Part shown: positions 9,428 to 19,613 of the stretch, one piece after another
Layout of the letters: every line of letters starts with the position of its first letter
Numbering within the stretch: position 1 is the stretch's first letter
Assembly (NCBI GenBank): GCA_009801015.1
Contig: VHZZ01008262.1
Coordinates: 7,299 to 33,415, forward strand
DNA: 26,117 nt
Direction of reading: 5' to 3'
Source of the DNA: Silene noctiflora
Lineage: Eukaryota; Streptophyta; Magnoliopsida; Caryophyllales; Caryophyllaceae
Position numbers and translations under genes: made by a program
The notes under the pieces: model-generated
Seen by the model: only the letters and a program-made list of their open reading frames with translations
What the model was told of the DNA's origin: nothing
The model's database searches: none

Positions 9428-11083
9428 TATAACACCCCAATTTATTCAGGAGCCTTTAGCAAGACATTATCCAAATAAGGTAATTAATATAAAAGCCAGA
9501 CAATACAAAGGTATTTTAAATAAAATAACATTAAAAGTGTCTCAAGGACTTGTTACAATTGCCTTAAATGAATAACTAAATGAGTAACTAAAGTTTAAAT
9601 TACAATTGATAAAACAACAAAGTCTAATTAGCTAAGTGATATAGGTTATAAGATAACTAGACTTCTCTAATTCTGTCTTACACGTCCCAAGCCATCCCAC
9701 CATTGGAACCGTCCAAGCTAAATCTAACCTGCTAATTTATCTACTCCCCATTCGATTGGAAATTATCAAATGGATCATAACAGGTAACCCAAAAAATAGG
9801 TAATAATTTTAACAGAGGACACAAACAAGTCAACCAAAAGATCGAGTCGGATAATAAACAATATAAGATAATATAATTTACAAACACCTGTAAAGAAAAT
9901 TACAAGAATAATAAAAGAAGACAATGAACCACAATGACGTCACGCGCTCCTAGGGCCTTGGTACCTCACGCATATAAAGAAGAGTCTCAGGTCCACGACC
10001 ACCCCTAAAACCTGTCGTGCCTGGCCTATCCGTATCTCCGGTTTATGGCTCTTCCACATCTCCGTACCTGGTATATCCAATTATCACGATAACCAACCCC
10101 ACAAAGTACTCCTCCTCCAACAACAATAATATCACAATATACTCTCCAACAATGAGAATAACAGTAGATATGTAATAACAATACTCTTGTAAGACAACCA
10201 AAAAAATTGTAATACTACTATTATAATTATTTCTCGCACATGTGAAACAACAATAATACTATGTTATTTCATCAACAATTAAACAAAATTAAGTAGTTAA
10301 CCTACCTTTTTGCAATTCTTCAATCAATCAAGCAATTAGGCAATTAAAAGTGTTCCTCCACAAATTTTTCGCCTAATTAAGACTAACACTTACATATAAT
10401 CATAAACTATACTAATTAATCAAATTAAGATAGAATTCTAATAAAATCAAGATGAGAAAAAGCTACCCAAATCAGCCCCCCACAATCCCCTCGGTCAACG
10501 GCCAACCTACTGTCAACCCACGGTAGTCAACAGGCCGGTCAACGACAGTCGAAAGTGGTCTTGTCAGTAGCACGGTGGACAAAACGTTCAACTACCAAAA
10601 CTTAAACTAATGATTTAAAGTGACAGTAGTTACTTACAATATTTAGATTTAAGGCAAGATAGATGCTTGAATGTTNTCTCACAAGTCTCCCTCAATCTCT
10701 CTAACTTTTAGGTTTTGAGTTTATGTTGTGTAATAAGGTGATAGATGGAAAGATAGTATGATATTTATATAAGCTAAGGGAAAGTTCTAGAATTCAATTA
10801 ATAAAATATAATATTTAAATAAGGAAGTAGGTAAGATAGATAGTGACTACACCAAATAAACCCCCCTTGCTCAACCCTCCACTCAACCGCCGGTTTTGAT
10901 CTACTATTATATTTATATTATGTATTTTTTTATTTATTAAACTACTACCAATATAATCGACTAATATAATTTACCTATCTATTATTCATTCTAAACTCAT
11001 TTCTACTTGACTTTTTCAAGTTTGACTTTGTCCTTTGACCAAGTTTGATCGAGTTGAATTGACTAAAAATACAGAGTATTATA
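9428..11083 (-). repeat. 3' LTR of the minus-strand chromovirus
   Basis: The 1656-bp LTR begins TATAACACCCCAATTTATTC on the plus strand (canonical TG mutated to TA) and ends GTATTATA. About 180 bases of its left end match 23216-23415. A TATA box reads TATATAAATATC on the minus strand (plus 10758-10770). TTGACY W-box cores cluster at 11007-11064 (four) and, in reverse, at 10493-10542 (three). One unresolved base lies at 10676. No coding sequence is visible. Confidence 0.85.
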
Positions 11084-11102
11084 ATATTCCCCCCTTAAAA
11101 AG
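11084..11102 (-). promoter_or_regulatory. Polypurine tract
   Basis: The minus strand reads TTTTTAAGGGGGGAATAT immediately before the 3' LTR. This is the plus-strand DNA primer of plant chromoviruses; the plus-strand element carries the equivalent TTTTAAGGGGGGTAGGA at 18417-18433. Confidence 0.85.
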
Positions 11103-11238
11103 AATTTCGTCTCGAAATTCGCACATACTAACCATCAAATGATGCCAACAACAATATGCTAATACTCAATTAACTACTCAATTAAGTCAATTAGCTTAAT
11201 ATTCATATAATTATACGCGTTTAGCATCTTAAACATAC

Positions 11239-12780
11239 CTAATAAAAAAGATGGGGATACGTATCCTTCATAGCAGTCTCAGTTTCCCAAGTAGCTTCCT
11301 CAACATTATAATTTAACTATAAAACCTTCAGCAACGCCGTCTCACTATTTCTAGTCTTTTTCACCTTCCTATCCAAGATCTCCTTAACCACCTCTAGATA
11401 AGACAAGTTCTCATCTACCTCAACCGTCTCAAGCTCCACACATGAGAAGCATCACTCACATACTTCCTCAATTTTGAGACATGAAGCACATTATGGACTA
11501 TGTCAAAAGTTGGAGGTAATGCAAGACGATATGCTACCTCTCCAACTCTATCCAGAATCTCATATGGCCCAATGAATTTATGACTTAGCTTTCCTCTCTT
11601 TCCAAAACGCATCATTCTCCTCATTGGAGACACTTTTAATAACACCTTGTCCCCATCCTCAAACTCAATGTCACTTTTCTTCAGGTCAACATAACTTTTC
11701 TATCCATCCTGTGCATCTTTTATCTTCTGTCGAATTACTTGCACTTGTTCAACTATCTCCTGGATCATTTCAGGCCCCAACACCACGACATCAGTCATGT
11801 TGTCCAAATAGACTGGACTCCTACACTTCCTCCCATACAAAGCTTCCAAAGGTGTCGTCCCGATGCTAGCATGATAACTGTTATTATAAGAAAATCTATT
11901 AAATCCAACCTCTCCTCCTAAGTTCCTCCAAACTCCATTACACAAGCTCGCAACATGTTCTCCAGTGTTTGTATGGTGTTTTATGTCTGTCCGTCAGTAG
12001 TTGGGTGAAATGCAGTAATCATCTTAACTGTAGTACCCAGCGAATCATGCAGCTCTTGCAAAAACTTGGAGATAAATCTTAAATCACGATCGGATACTAT
12101 ATATTTAGGTACTCCATGCAACTTAAGAATGTTCCTTATATAAGCTATAGCCAATTCTGCTTTACTCCAGGCATCCTTCATCGGAATGAAATATGCAGTC
12201 TTAGTAAGACGATCTACTATCACCCGGATCATATCATTTCCCTTCTGATTCCGAAGCAAACCAACTATAAAGTCCATTGAAATACTTTCCCACTTCCATT
12301 CAGGCACATCTAAAGACTGTACCTTACCCTGGGGGTTCATATGTTCTTCTCTCACCCTTTATTATGTCAAACATCTTGAAAGAAACGACTCATCAACTTC
12401 CTTTCACATACCAGGCCACCAAAATGTCTTCTTCAGATATTTATACAGCTTGTCCCCTTCAGGATGTACAGAATATGGTGTATTATATGCTTCTGTTAGT
12501 ATTTTCCTTTTTATCTCCTCACTAACTGGCACACATCACCTTCCATCAAGCCGCAAGCTTCCATAGGTATGTATATAAAACCGTGAAGGCTCGCCCCGCT
12601 CCACAACCTTCCGCCACACGGCAATCGCCGGGCCTGTTGTCTGCTTCTCGCGAATTTCAACATATAACTCAGGCTCAATGGTTAGATCATTCACTGCTTC
12701 ACCCTTCTTAATCACATAAATGCCCATTTTCTCCACCTCCTATTGTAACCTCACAAGTGACATAACAGTGCACAAGGCAT
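11239..12780 (-). pseudogene. Chromovirus integrase with C-terminal chromodomain
   Basis: Minus-strand fragments read in order. An N-terminal part runs from MEKMGIYVIKKGEAVNDLTI (12736 down), followed by the zinc-binding segment with YSVHPEGDKLYKYLKK. The core has WESISMDFIVGL with the first catalytic Asp and VSDRDLRF with the second. The third position, normally Glu after DGQT, is a TAA stop (HPTTDGQT, stop, near 11981). The core continues as YNNSYHASIGTTPLEALYGR, GPYEILDRVGEVAYRLALPP and HVSKLRKYVSDASHV. A chromodomain follows at about 11410-11239: VVKEILDRKVKKTRNSETAL, a stop, then YNVEEATWETE and YPHLF, ending at 11239. Chromodomains guide integration to marked chromatin. Several frameshifts and stops make it non-functional. 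Confidence 0.9.
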
Positions 12781-13333
12781 GGATATATTTTCTGCTTAAG
12801 GCATATGCCACCATATTAGCCTTCCCTTCATAATTAACTATCTTTATTTCCTAATCTCCAATTAACTTTATCCATATCCTCTGCCTTATATTCAGCTCCT
12901 TCAGGGTGTAGATGTATTTGAGACTCTTAAAATCAGAAAACACTCTACCAGCTCTAGGTCATGAGTTGGATAACTTTCTTCATATGGTTTCAGCTGTCTT
13001 GAGGCATAAGTAATCAACTTACCATTCTACATCAACACACATCCTAACCCATTCTTGGAAGCTTCAGTATGAACTTCAAAATTCTTACTTCCTTCAGGTA
13101 ACGCTAGGATAGAAGTTGTGGTTAAGCGCTCCTTAAATGTTAGGAAAGCTGTCTCACAACTCTCATCCCACTTGAATCTATTCTCCTTCCTCATCAACGT
13201 AGTCAAAGGCTTAGCTACCTTAGAGAAATCTTGCACAAAACGTCTGTAGTAGCCAGCTAAACCCAGAAAACTCCTTATGTCAGCCACGTTTACCGGCCTC
13301 TCCCAATTAGACACTGTCTCAATCTTTCTTGGA
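12781..13333 (-). pseudogene. Chromovirus RNase H domain
   Basis: The frame from 13314 down begins SNWERPVNVADIRSFLGLAG and YYRRFVQDFSKVAKPLTTLM, the RT thumb/connection, then FKWDESCETAF and the RNase H start FEVHTEASKNGLGCVLM. The first catalytic Asp (usual TDAS) is Glu here (TEAS, near 13062). After a stop at 13026-13024 the same path continues as [20 protein letters not shown] and THDLEL, then dissolves into stops and shifts. RNase H would remove the RNA strand during cDNA synthesis. Confidence 0.85.
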
Positions 13334-13796
13334 TTAACAGATACTAGATACCCTATGAGCTAAAAAGGCAACCTTCTCCAACCAAAACTCACACTTACTC
13401 AACTTAGCATTTAAATTATTATCCCTCAAAGTCTGCAACACAATATTCACATGCTTCTCATGTTCCTCCTTATTCTTATAATACACTAGGATATCATCGA
13501 TAAAGAAAATTACAAACTGATCCAAATAAGGACTAAACACTCGATTCATCAGGTGCATAAACACTGCTGATGCATTAGTTAACCCAAATGGCTTAATAAT
13601 AAATTCATAATGTCCGTATCTAATCCTAACCGCATAAATATCTTCCTCCTTAACCCTCAACTGATGGTACCCCGACCTCAAATTAGTTTTAGAAAATACT
13701 CCTGCTCTACTCAATTGGTCAAACAAATCATCAATTATGGGCAAAGGGTATCGATTCTTAGTGGTCACATGTATTCTACTCCTTGTAACGTATACA
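13334..13796 (-). pseudogene. Chromovirus reverse transcriptase, palm domain
   Basis: Reading leftwards from 13796 gives CI-RYKE, a stop, N (the LCIDYRELN motif), then [18 protein letters not shown]. Motif A is [13 protein letters not shown]: the catalytic Asp of K.DLRSGY is Asn (codon at 13684-13682). [12 protein letters not shown] and the FIDDILVY box (two catalytic Asp retained, near 13503-13490) follow, then the [20 protein letters not shown] region. A shift near 13335 separates it from the connection domain. The N-terminal part of RT lies beyond element X at 19614 onward. Loss of the first Asp alone should abolish polymerase activity. Confidence 0.92.
13792..13796. repeat. Target-site duplication ATACA, left copy (element X)
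   Basis: ATACA occurs here and at 19609-19613. Joining the RT flanks through one copy gives a continuous LCI-x-YRELN-like motif on the minus strand, so these mark the ends of a later insertion. Confidence 0.75.
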
Positions 13797-14580
13797 CAGT
13801 CTCATGCTTATGTGGACATCGGCCACCCCCACACCAAACTGCAGACGTAACTGTGGTTCGAAAAGCCACGCTCGAGGATGTAGGAAATGCTTTCGACCGG
13901 ATCGCTTTAGATCGGACGATATCGTCTCGGTGAAAGGTCTCGAGACGATGCAAAGATGTTCGGAGTCGTCACCAAGCAATTGTGGAGTGCTTGGACATCG
14001 TTCGAGATCCACTTTATACCTTGGTCAAACAAAGTATGAAGCGATGCTTGACACATATATTAAAGACAAGAACTCGTCCCCTTTTAGCCCTCTATGCCTA
14101 GAGTGACTCTCGTCATAGATAAGGTCGTCCATTATCTAAATGTTCTGAGTAAGGGGTGAGGGTATATATTGCGAATCTCTTTAATCGAACATCCAATCTC
14201 CACCGCATAGCGTCCTCTACTGATCGGTCGTGGTTGCTAAGTGTAATAGTTGATAAAATGGTTTAAATGCATGAAGCCGCATCCAATAGTTTAACCTAAC
14301 ATGTGAGAACTTGCTAAATCATTTTGTTTATCCAAGTATCAAGAAATTGATGTCGAGTTATACTTAAGAATTTATTTGCATGCAAAACGGAAATTAAACA
14401 TCCATTTACCAAGTTTGGGTTATGGCGCTTAACACGACCCATTTATGTGAAGAAAAAAGGTGTCAAATGAGAAAGTGTAAAATCTAGACTCGTCAATCTG
14501 ATCCACGATGCATTCAGGTTACCCGTAATCAGGAACGTCCTAGACAAGTGACAAAAATTAACAGAACGACATCAGGCAGC

Positions 14581-14598
14581 CCTATAGGGGCGCGAGTC
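14581..14598. repeat. Element X repeat motif, copy 1
   Basis: CCTATAGGGGCGCGAGTC; related to CCCATAGAGGCACGAGTC at 15367-15384 and CCCATAGAGGAGCGAGTA at 15904-15921. A partial form (CCCTAGGGAGCGATCC) lies near 14651. Copies are 540-790 bases apart, so this is a dispersed motif rather than a tandem array. Confidence 0.6.
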
Positions 14599-14868
14599 TA
14601 TTGGAAACGCAAAGTGCTCTATCCTGGTTTGTAAAATATGAAAACAGAAGGCCCTAGGGAGCGATCCACTAGGCGGTCCACGAGACGTCTCTCGGTTATT
14701 TTAAAGGTTGTTAAACCAATTTTGTTGAAGAGGTCGTTAAAACCGCCTTAGTAAGACTCGAAATAATTACCATTATGTTGGTAACATTCGTCATCGGGTT
14801 TGAGTTTGCAAGCTTCACATGAATAGTTTTCAAAATAAAAAGTGTAAAAAGTGTATGCTTAACCGTTT

Positions 14869-15070
14869 CGTCACCGCACTCGAGTTAAATCGACATGGCA
14901 TGCATGTTAGCCGCCAACGATGACATGCAACATGGTCAAGACAAAGATGAAATGGGATAAAAGAATAAATAAAATGCTTGATATGAACTAATTATGTTGA
15001 GTTCATTGCTTTATAATTAGTCAATATTTGTCATCGTACTCGGATTAAAATGACATGGTATGTATTAACC
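14869..15070. repeat. Element X, two diverged copies of a 41-bp unit
   Basis: CGTCACCGCACTCGAGTTAA and the following ATCGACATGGCATGCATGTT (14869-14908) match GTCATCGTACTCGGATTAAA and ATGACATGGTATGTATTAAC (15030-15069). A shorter relative, CGTCATCGGGTTTGAG, lies near 14789. The spacing of about 160 bases suggests an old tandem duplication. Confidence 0.6.
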
Positions 15071-16266
15071 AAGGAAGATTATGGATATGACTAAAGATGC
15101 TTGGAATTGTAAACAAATGAGAAAGGTGTTGAGTAAAACAAAAGGATGTTTAAATACCTATTAATGTGTAATTAACCAAAAAATATCATAGAAATGCTGA
15201 ATAAACTGTCATGGTATAAAGAACCAAGGATGATTTTCGGTAATGGTTAAAAAAGTTGCAAAAAGAATGAAAAATAAACGGTGAAAACCGTAAACGGAAA
15301 GAAAGAAAATAAAGAAAAATATTAGGGAAGATGAACTCAAACACATTTGGGCTCTGGTTTGAGAAGCCCATAGAGGCACGAGTCACAAGACGGTAGCCTC
15401 TATCTCAGACCAAAAGTCTGGTTTGGCTCATCTAGCCTATTTTTGAATAGTGTTATGCATTAGTCTTGTTTGTTAAGACATAAAACCAATGAAAATATGT
15501 AGTAAATGAGTTTGTTAAACCCTCATACTTACATGTTTGGTTGCTAGCGAGAATCGACAAAGTGTTAAACTTGTGAGTTGGAAAACTCGATTTGAAAACC
15601 AATTTGTAAGAAAGAGTGTTGCTTTTAGTTGTTGATTGAGTGTAGTTGGTCAAAATGGTCTATTATGTGTTTTTAATGCACGATGACGGTACCAAACAAA
15701 CTGTGTAAGGCTCATATTTTGGATCGGTAGGTCCAAAACACACGTCGATTTTGACTTAGAAAAGTCGAGTCGAAAATTTTAAGGGAGAAAAGAGGAGGAG
15801 GACTCTCACCTACCCTAAAATGAGGTACAATGAGCGGTATTTATAGAATATTGTGTGGTGTTGGTTGCTTGAGGCAGTTTTTGGCAATGTGGCCTGTGAA
15901 AATCCCATAGAGGAGCGAGTATTGCTGTGACACAACAGTTTCTTTAGTCCATTTTGCAAATTTGGATTTTCTTATTTGTTCTATCCTAGTTTTTGTTGGA
16001 CATGTATTGTGGTGTATACCTTAAAACCGTGTAAAACCTATGATTTGGGTATTATTTGGGATGGGTGTTTTGTGTTGGACTCGGTTTTTGATTTTGTTTG
16101 AGTCGGGTTTCGAATTTTGAGTGGTTTTTGGGACCAGGAGTCGGATTTGACTCTAATTTGTATCATTTCGACGTCGTTGACGTGTATAAAATATTCTTGG
16201 AATTGTTTAAATGTTTTGAAAAGTTTTTCATTTTCGAAAATCGGTTTTTGCTTTTCGACGCACTAT

Positions 16267-16271
16267 CATAC
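16267..16271. repeat. Target-site duplication CATAC, left copy
   Basis: CATAC precedes the LTR start at 16272 and recurs at 19527-19531 after the other LTR end. It confirms that the plus-strand chromovirus inserted as one unit into element X. Confidence 0.9.
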
Positions 16272-17036
16272 TATAATACCTCAGATCATGAGTAGAAGAA
16301 CTCGGCCGAGTAGGCTGTACTCGACCGAGTAGGGTGTCGGGTGTTTTCTGACAGGGCGTACTTGGTCGAGTATGTCAGGTACTCAACCTAGTGTCCGGTC
16401 TGACGGGTTGTTTTCCGCGGTCTGATTAGAGTGATACGGGATTATATATATTTCTCCTAAACACTTCCATAATCAGTTTATAACCTAAATCATTTCTCAA
16501 ATCATTTCCCCAATCACTCTAATCACCTTGCAAGCAGGATCTAGCCCTGGCTGTCAGATTTCCTTTCGTGCGTCGGTATTTCGGTAAGTTCGCTTCCGCC
16601 AGGTTGTAGTTGTTGTGTTAATTGAAACCCAAGGATGGGTTAGATTGGGGGTTTGATTAGTTGATTGTGAATGGTTTGTGATATAGTATTGTTGTTTATC
16701 CTTGTTAGGTGACGGTTTTGTAGAGGAACAATTTTAGCTCTTTAGTTGTGTCGTTGCGGAAATCGAATAAGGTAGAGTTTTCCTACTCAGTAATCTGTGT
16801 GTTATTTCATGTTAATGGTATTGTGTATGGTTGCATTGTGATGTCTGGTGTATGAATTATCATCTTTGGCTATGTTGATTGTGGAGCCATTGTCGGTAGA
16901 TGGTCTTCACCCCCATGTTCGCCCCTTGTGGCTCCCATCACAAAGGGGATGTGCATATTAATGATCTGGGTTCGATCGCTGCGATGAGCGGGGATTAGGT
17001 TGCAAGGCTACAGTCTACCACTGGCGGTGTGGGTAT
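16272..17036 (+). repeat. Left LTR, 3' end deleted
   Basis: From ACACTTCCATAATCAG (about 16466) to GTGTGGGTA (about 17036) it matches 18478-19052 of the right LTR. The first 195 bases, including the TACTCGACCGAGTA motifs at 16295-16390, have no counterpart in the right LTR. A TATA-like TTATATATATTT lies at 16442-16453. Confidence 0.85.
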
Positions 17037-18408
17037 TGTTTCGAGGTTTTCAATCGATGCAGATGGGAGTATCCGTTTTGATGGGAGGTGGTGCATTCCA
17101 AATAATGCTGATTTGAAGAAACTGATTATGACAGAGGACCATTGCACTCCGTATTCGGTACATCCGAGAGGTGATAAGCTTTATAAGGACTTCAATAAGA
17201 TATTTTGGTCGCCCAGAATGAAGAAAGAGGTAGATGAGTTTGTGGCTAGGTGTTTGACTTGTCAAAGGGTCAAGGGTGAGCAGCGGAGGCCTCAAGATAA
17301 GACCCAATCCCTTGAGGTGCCCGAATGTAAATGGGAGTCAATTTCTACGAATTTCTTTGTTGGGTTACCAAGGACTCAACAGGGGAATAACATGATTTGG
17401 GTATTGTTGGTCGTCTGACGAAATCACCTTATTTCATTCCAATGAAAGATACTTAGAGTAAAGTTCAGTTGGCTAATGGATACAGAAATCGTGTGGTATG
17501 ACTACACGGGATAACAAAGGACATAATGTGGGATAGAGATGTGAGGTTTATATCTCGGTTTGGCAAGAGTTGCAAGAGCTGATGGGAACTACCTTAAAAA
17601 TGAGCACGACATTCCATTCTGTGACTGATGGTCAAACTGAAAGAACCATCAAGACCTTTGAAGACATGTTGCAAGCTTGTCTGATGGAGTTTGGTGGGAG
17701 TTGGAAGATCGACTTGATTTGATTGAGTTCTTTTATAACAAAAGCTATCACATAAGTATTTGGATGACACCTTTTGAAGCATTGTGTGGGAGGAAAGGGA
17801 GGAGTGCAGTTTGATGGGATGATAGTTCCGAGGCTGTGGTTTTGGGACCAGAAATGGTACAAGATATGATTGATCAGGTCCAGTTGATTCGACAGAAGAT
17901 GAAGGCGGCTTAGGATCGACAAAAGAGCTATGCAGATTTGCATCGCAGGGACATTGACTTTGAGGTAGGTGACAAGGTCCTCTTGAAAGTGTCACCTATG
18001 TGGGGTGCAATGAGGTTTGGCAAGGGAGGGAAATTGAGCTATAAGTTTATAGGTCCTTATGAGATTTTGGATTGAATCGGCGAGGTTGCATTTCGGCTAG
18101 CTTTACCACCGGCTCTTGATCGGGTACATAATATGTTCCATGTCTCACAACTTCGAAAGTATGTGAGTGATCCATCTCATGTGCTGAAGGTGGAGACCAT
18201 TGAGCTCGATAAGGCACTCACTTATGTGGAGGTGCGAAAGGAGATCTTGGACCACAAGGGGCATAAAATGAGGAACGGTGAGACCGTCTTGCTTAAGGTG
18301 TTGTGGTCTGATCACAATATGGAAGAAGCAACATGGGAGCCAGAAGAGGCAATGAGGGAGCGCTATCCACATCTCTTTGATCAGGTATGTTTGGCTACGA
18401 GGTTGTAA
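17037..18408 (+). pseudogene. Chromovirus integrase with chromodomain, N-terminally truncated
   Basis: The path begins SRFSIDADGSIRFDGRWCIP, then the zinc-binding domain with HPRGDKLYKDFNK and CLTCQRVKGEQ (both Cys visible). The core follows: WESISTNFFVGL, where the first catalytic Asp of the usual MDF is Asn; DIMWDRDVRFISRF with the second Asp; and HSVTDGQTERTIKTFE with the catalytic Glu kept. Next come TPFEALCGRKGRSAV, GPEMVQDMIDQVQLIRQKM, GPYEILD, FHVSQLRKYVSDPSHVLKVE and a chromodomain (VRKEILDHKGHKMRNGETVL, DHNMEEATWEPEEAM, RYPHLF). The terminal part from 18133 is open to a stop at 18406-18408. Upstream there are a frameshift near 17405 and many stops (for example 17455, 17719, 17912, 18075). 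Confidence 0.92.
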
Positions 18409-18416
18409 CCTTTGTC

Positions 18417-18433
18417 TTTTAAGGGGGGTAGGA
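18417..18433 (+). promoter_or_regulatory. Polypurine tract
   Basis: TTTTAAGGGGGGTAGGA follows the chromodomain stop by 8 bases and precedes the right LTR. It is the same motif as the minus-strand element's tract at 11084-11102. Confidence 0.85.
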
Positions 18434-19526
18434 CATGATCGCATGTGTTTTTGGGTGGTTTTGAGGTCAGTTTACCGAGACACTTTCATGATCAGTTTCT
18501 AACCTAAAACATTTCTTAAATAATTTCCCCAACCACTATAATCACCTTGCAAGCAGGATCTAGTCCTTGTTATCGGATTTTCTTTCATGCGTCGGTATTT
18601 GGGTATGTTCGCTTCCGTTAGGTTGTAGTTGTTATGTTAACTGAAAACTTAGGTTAGGTTAGATTTGTGGTTCAATTAGTTGATTGTGAATAGTTTATGA
18701 TATAGTATTGTTGTTTATCCTTGTTAGGTGACAGTTTCGTAGAGGAACGATTTTAGCTGCTTTGGTTGTGTCGTTGCGGAACTCGAATATGGTAGGATTT
18801 CCCTACTGAGTCATCTATATGTTATTTCATGTTAATGATATTGTTTATGGTTTTATTGTGATGTATGGTGTATGAATTATCATCGTTGGTTATGTTTATT
18901 GTGGAGCCATTGTCTAGAGATGGTCTTCACCCCCATGTTCGCCCCTTATGGCTCTCGTCACAAGGGGGATGCGTACATTTATGATATGGGTTTGCTTGTT
19001 GCGATGAGCGGGGCTTAGGTGGCAAGGCTACAGTCTACCACTGGTTGTGTGGGTACCTTTTGCGATGGGTAACCTGGCAGGTCTAGCTGAGTTCAGACGA
19101 TTGTACCGAGGGATGAGTTTGCTGATGATGAATGGTTGTATTATTGTATTTATTTCATGGTTTTGGTTTGTTGAATAGTTGGCTGACCCTTGTTTTGTGT
19201 TGTGAACCTGCGGTGATCCATTGGGGGATGATGAGTAGATTTCTAGCAGGTTTACTAGTTGAGCTTGTACGGGATGGATGGGCGAACCACGAGTCTTGCT
19301 AGTTCCGCTGTCACTTTATTTATAAGCTTATGTTTAGCAGAGATTTTATTTCGGTTTGGCTTTGGATTTTATGAGTTTCGGATATAACCTTTAAAACCGT
19401 TTTACTTTATTATAATGTTTCTGTATGGCCTATTTGATGCGTATTACCTCGGGCAACCGAGATGGAAGCTCCTCCATTTGCTAAGGTAGGCCTTGGTAAG
19501 GCACTTTGGTAGATGGTGGTGTTACA
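18434..19526 (+). repeat. Right LTR, 5' part deleted
   Basis: It starts near CATGATCGCATG, matches the left LTR from about 18478, and continues beyond the left LTR's breakpoint to GATGGTGGTGTTACA at 19526. It therefore preserves the 3' part of the LTR that the left copy lost. The palindrome-rich first part of the left LTR is missing here. Confidence 0.85.
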
Positions 19527-19531
19527 CATAC
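19527..19531. repeat. Target-site duplication CATAC, right copy
   Basis: Pairs with 16267-16271. Confidence 0.9.
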
Positions 19532-19608
19532 TGGATGTCGATTAGGCGTTGCGGATCCGAGATATGTTGTAATCCGATAACCACCTGGGGTTTATTGGGA
19601 TTCCGCGG

Positions 19609-19613
19609 ATACA
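19609..19613. repeat. Target-site duplication ATACA, right copy (element X)
   Basis: Pairs with 13792-13796 around element X. Confidence 0.75.

Larger units (their letters stand above)
16272..19526 (+). mobile_element. Internally deleted Ty3/gypsy chromovirus (Tekay-like)
   Basis: This 3255-bp remnant is framed by perfect CATAC duplications. It has a left LTR without its 3' part, a truncated integrase-chromodomain gene, a polypurine tract and a right LTR lacking its first 150 or so bases. gag, protease, RT and RNase H are gone. The left LTR runs straight into integrase at about 17037, so one deletion removed the LTR end, primer site and most of gag-pol. The ends (TATAATACC, with TG mutated to TA, and GTGTTACA) fit the family. 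Confidence 0.88.
13797..19608 (-). mobile_element. Element X: unclassified insertion, probably a large LTR
   Basis: After removing the nested chromovirus (with one CATAC copy), element X is 13797-16271 plus 19532-19608, about 2.55 kb. It splits the RT gene and is flanked by ATACA. No protein family could be recognised in it. A 5-bp duplication fits an LTR element. The minus strand has a good TATA box (TCTATAAATACC, plus 15837-15848) followed by pyrimidine-rich sequence, as in an LTR promoter. However, the outer ends do not show the TG...CA rule: plus start CAGTCTCATGC, plus end ATTCCGCGG. A very large solo LTR of the Tat/Ogre kind with decayed ends is my best guess. Internal repeats are listed separately. 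Confidence 0.45.

Noticed and set aside
13797..13830. CACTA-type transposon end (CACAGTCTCATG)
   Set aside because: It does not match the CACTA consensus, the other end is not its inverted copy, and the duplication is 5 bp rather than 3.
13804..14106. Open frames on both strands at 13610-14106 as a gene
   Set aside because: They overlap each other in several frames across the junction of RT and element X, with no recognisable domain. The sequence is GC-richer, which lengthens chance frames.
17594..17995. Minus-strand open frames opposite integrase
   Set aside because: They are shadows of the plus-strand integrase, whose motifs (DGQTERT, GRKGRSAV, GPEM) are clear.
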